The notes under the pieces are model-generated. The model saw only the letters and a list, made by a program, of their open reading frames with translations. It did no database searches and was not told the origin of the DNA. Shown piece by piece: positions 62,569 through 64,000 of a stretch of 64,000 bases of DNA (its first letter is position 1; each line of letters starts with the position of its first letter). Where the stretch lies: NCBI RefSeq assembly GCF_016808335.1, contig NC_053138.1, positions 11,897,900 to 11,961,899 of the forward strand, in the 5' to 3' direction. Source of the DNA: Panicum virgatum. Its lineage: Eukaryota; Streptophyta; Magnoliopsida; Poales; Poaceae. The translations under genes and the position numbers were made by a program.

Positions 62569-62933
62569 CTGTACTTTATTTGGCTTCACATCCTAAGAAG
62601 GACCGAGAAGCCAAGAACTTTGAGCACGCTACAACAATCTTTGTGCCTATCCACCTATTTAACACGCGAGCAATAATTGAGTTCTGCAATAGTTTGAAAT
62701 GGAGAGGGAAAAATGAAAAATCAAAACATGACAATAGAAAAAAAAATCTTGAGATGTGATGCCTGCTTGCCTAGATGCAGAGATTGATTCACCCATCACA
62801 CGTGTGAGATCATGGTTTGAAAGGAAAGTGCCTATCTGCATCTACTGCTATGGAGTGAATTTGATGCAGACTCGATAGGGGGCACGCTCTACTCTAGTAC
62901 AAAATGTTACGCTGTGCTGTACTCCTCTTCGGG

Positions 62934-63260
62934 TGTTTTGGAACAGGGACTTAAAAAAGTCCCAGGGATTTTAGTATTTAGAAGTATTAAATAAATATTA
63001 ATTATAAAACTAACTGCAGAACCCTGGGGCTAAATTGCGAGACGAATCTAATGAGGTATCTTAGTCCATAATTAGCGAATGGTTACTGTAGCATCACTGT
63101 AGCAAATTATGAATTAATTAGGCTCATTAGATTCGTCTCGCGAAAAAGCACTCAGCTGTCAAAAAATATTTATAAACAGATTTTATTTAATACTATAAAA
63201 TAGTAAAATTCATTCTGATGTGATAGGGACTTCTGAAAAAAATTAGCATCCAAAAAGAGC
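62934..63260. mobile_element. hAT-like MITE C
   Basis: Starts GGGTGTTTTGGAACAGGGAC and ends GCATCCAAAAAGAGCC. It has the core GCGAGACGAATCTAATGAGG, TACTGTAGCATCACTGTAGC and CTCATTAGATTCGTCTCGCG. No clean duplication. Confidence 0.7.
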
Positions 63261-63480
63261 CTAAGCATTCAAGTCAGCATTGTACTCCTGGCCTCCTGGG
63301 TCGCAGATGTCCCAGCTGGGCAGGGAATTTTCTGTGAATGTGATGTGATGTATGAATTGATGCTGCTGCATAGATGATTCAAAAAAGCTAAAATCAAGCC
63401 TCCATTATTAAATGATAAAACATTCAACGTGTATGAGGGTAACATTGTGTATGAGGGTAACATTTTTTTATTGAGAAGAA

Positions 63481-63966
63481 GGCCCTGTTTAGTTCCCAAA
63501 AAATTTTCAACAGTATCTGTCACATCGAATATTCGGACACATGCATGGAACATTAAATGTAGTTGAAAAAATACTTCCTCCATATAGAAGATGACGTTTA
63601 GAACAGTGACACGGTCTTCGAAGCATAACTTTGACTGCTTATTTTTATAAAAATATTTGTTAAAAAGTGATATATATATATTATTGTGAAAGTGTTTTTA
63701 AAACAAATCTATTCATATAATTTCACTTTTTCAAACTCAATAACTTAAAATTTATTTATGATTTATTCCCAATGTTTGACTCAAATCTTGTCCAAAACGT
63801 CATCTATTTCCTATATGGAGGGAGTAACCAATTACACAGTCTAACTGATCAGCACGAGATGAATCTTTTAGGCCTAATTAATTCATGATTGGACATTATT
63901 TGTCAAGTAACAACGAAATATGCTACAGTACCAAAAACTCAAATCTTTTCACCAACTAAACATACC
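63481..63966. mobile_element. hAT-like MITE D, interrupted by a Stowaway
   Basis: Starts GGCCCTGTTTAGTTCCC and ends ACCAACTAAACATACCC. The left half (CACATCGAATATTCGGACAC) and right half (ATTAATTCATGATTGGACAT, TGCTACAGTA) are separated by the nested element at 63574-63824. Confidence 0.7.
63574..63824. mobile_element. Stowaway MITE nested in hAT-like MITE D
   Basis: 251 bp with ends CTTCCTCCATATAGAAGATG and, in complement, CTCCCTCCATATAGGAAATA. The TA target duplication is on both sides (63572-63573 and 63825-63826). The ACGTTTTGGACAAGATTTG inner motif on the right-arm complement is typical of grass Stowaways. Confidence 0.88.
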
Positions 63967-64000
63967 CTAAGATGGAATTGAGAAGAAACTGGCAGCAGGT

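Overview
This is nuclear plant DNA, almost certainly from a grass (Poaceae) and probably a panicoid-type genome. The evidence is GT-AG introns in every conserved gene, strong GC contrast between coding exons and AT-rich intergenic DNA, and a dense load of grass-type transposable elements (hAT, Mutator-like, CACTA and Stowaway MITEs, a Cassandra-type TRIM, LINEs, solo LTRs). No prokaryotic operon, CRISPR array or virus is seen. The species cannot be fixed from the sequence alone.

Layout. 0-5 kb: a minus-strand cytosolic glutaminyl-tRNA synthetase gene running off the left edge, with a hAT element in one intron. 6.5-7.6 kb: a minus-strand Myb/SANT-like protein gene. 10.7-11.6 kb: a minus-strand group IIc WRKY gene with the WRKYGKK variant and a recognisable TATA box. 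14.5-18 kb: repeats and gene debris, including the first exon of a cytochrome P450. 19.4-26.5 kb: a complete 13-exon NDR-type AGC kinase, minus strand. 27.5-31 kb: a decayed LINE and a broken ankyrin-type acyl-CoA-binding protein gene. 31.7-33.4 kb: a terminal-inverted-repeat element carrying fragments of an R2R3-MYB and a MAP65 gene. 33.4-38 kb: a segmental duplication whose second copy was split by a MITE and by a 2.8-kb solo LTR. 40.2-41.1 kb: a Cassandra-type TRIM. 41.8-43.3 kb: an intact single-exon PIF/Harbinger-derived (ALP1-like) gene lacking two of three catalytic acidic residues. 44-46 kb: a series of DNA transposons with target-site duplications. 48-50.8 kb: a plastid-type VOC/glyoxalase-fold gene. 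51-53.9 kb: a 5'-truncated LINE flanked by 227-bp direct repeats. 54.2-55.5 kb: a chalcone isomerase gene broken by a frameshift and by a Cassandra solo LTR in a coding exon. 56.3-56.5 kb: an ALOG pseudogene. 57.6-58.0 kb: an RPA-like fragment. 58.8-60.9 kb: a long-TIR Mutator-like element containing a solo LTR. 61.8-64 kb: a run of hAT MITEs, one with a nested Stowaway.

Five genes look functional or plausibly so over what is visible: GlnRS, WRKY, NDR kinase, ALP1-like and VOC protein. The Myb/SANT gene is intact but its family is often transposon-associated. These are independent housekeeping or regulatory genes and do not form a pathway. The main interest is the insertion history, much of which can be read at base level: empty sites, 5-, 8- and 9-bp target duplications, and nested elements. 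The other main points are the several freshly disabled genes and the apparently domesticated transposase.
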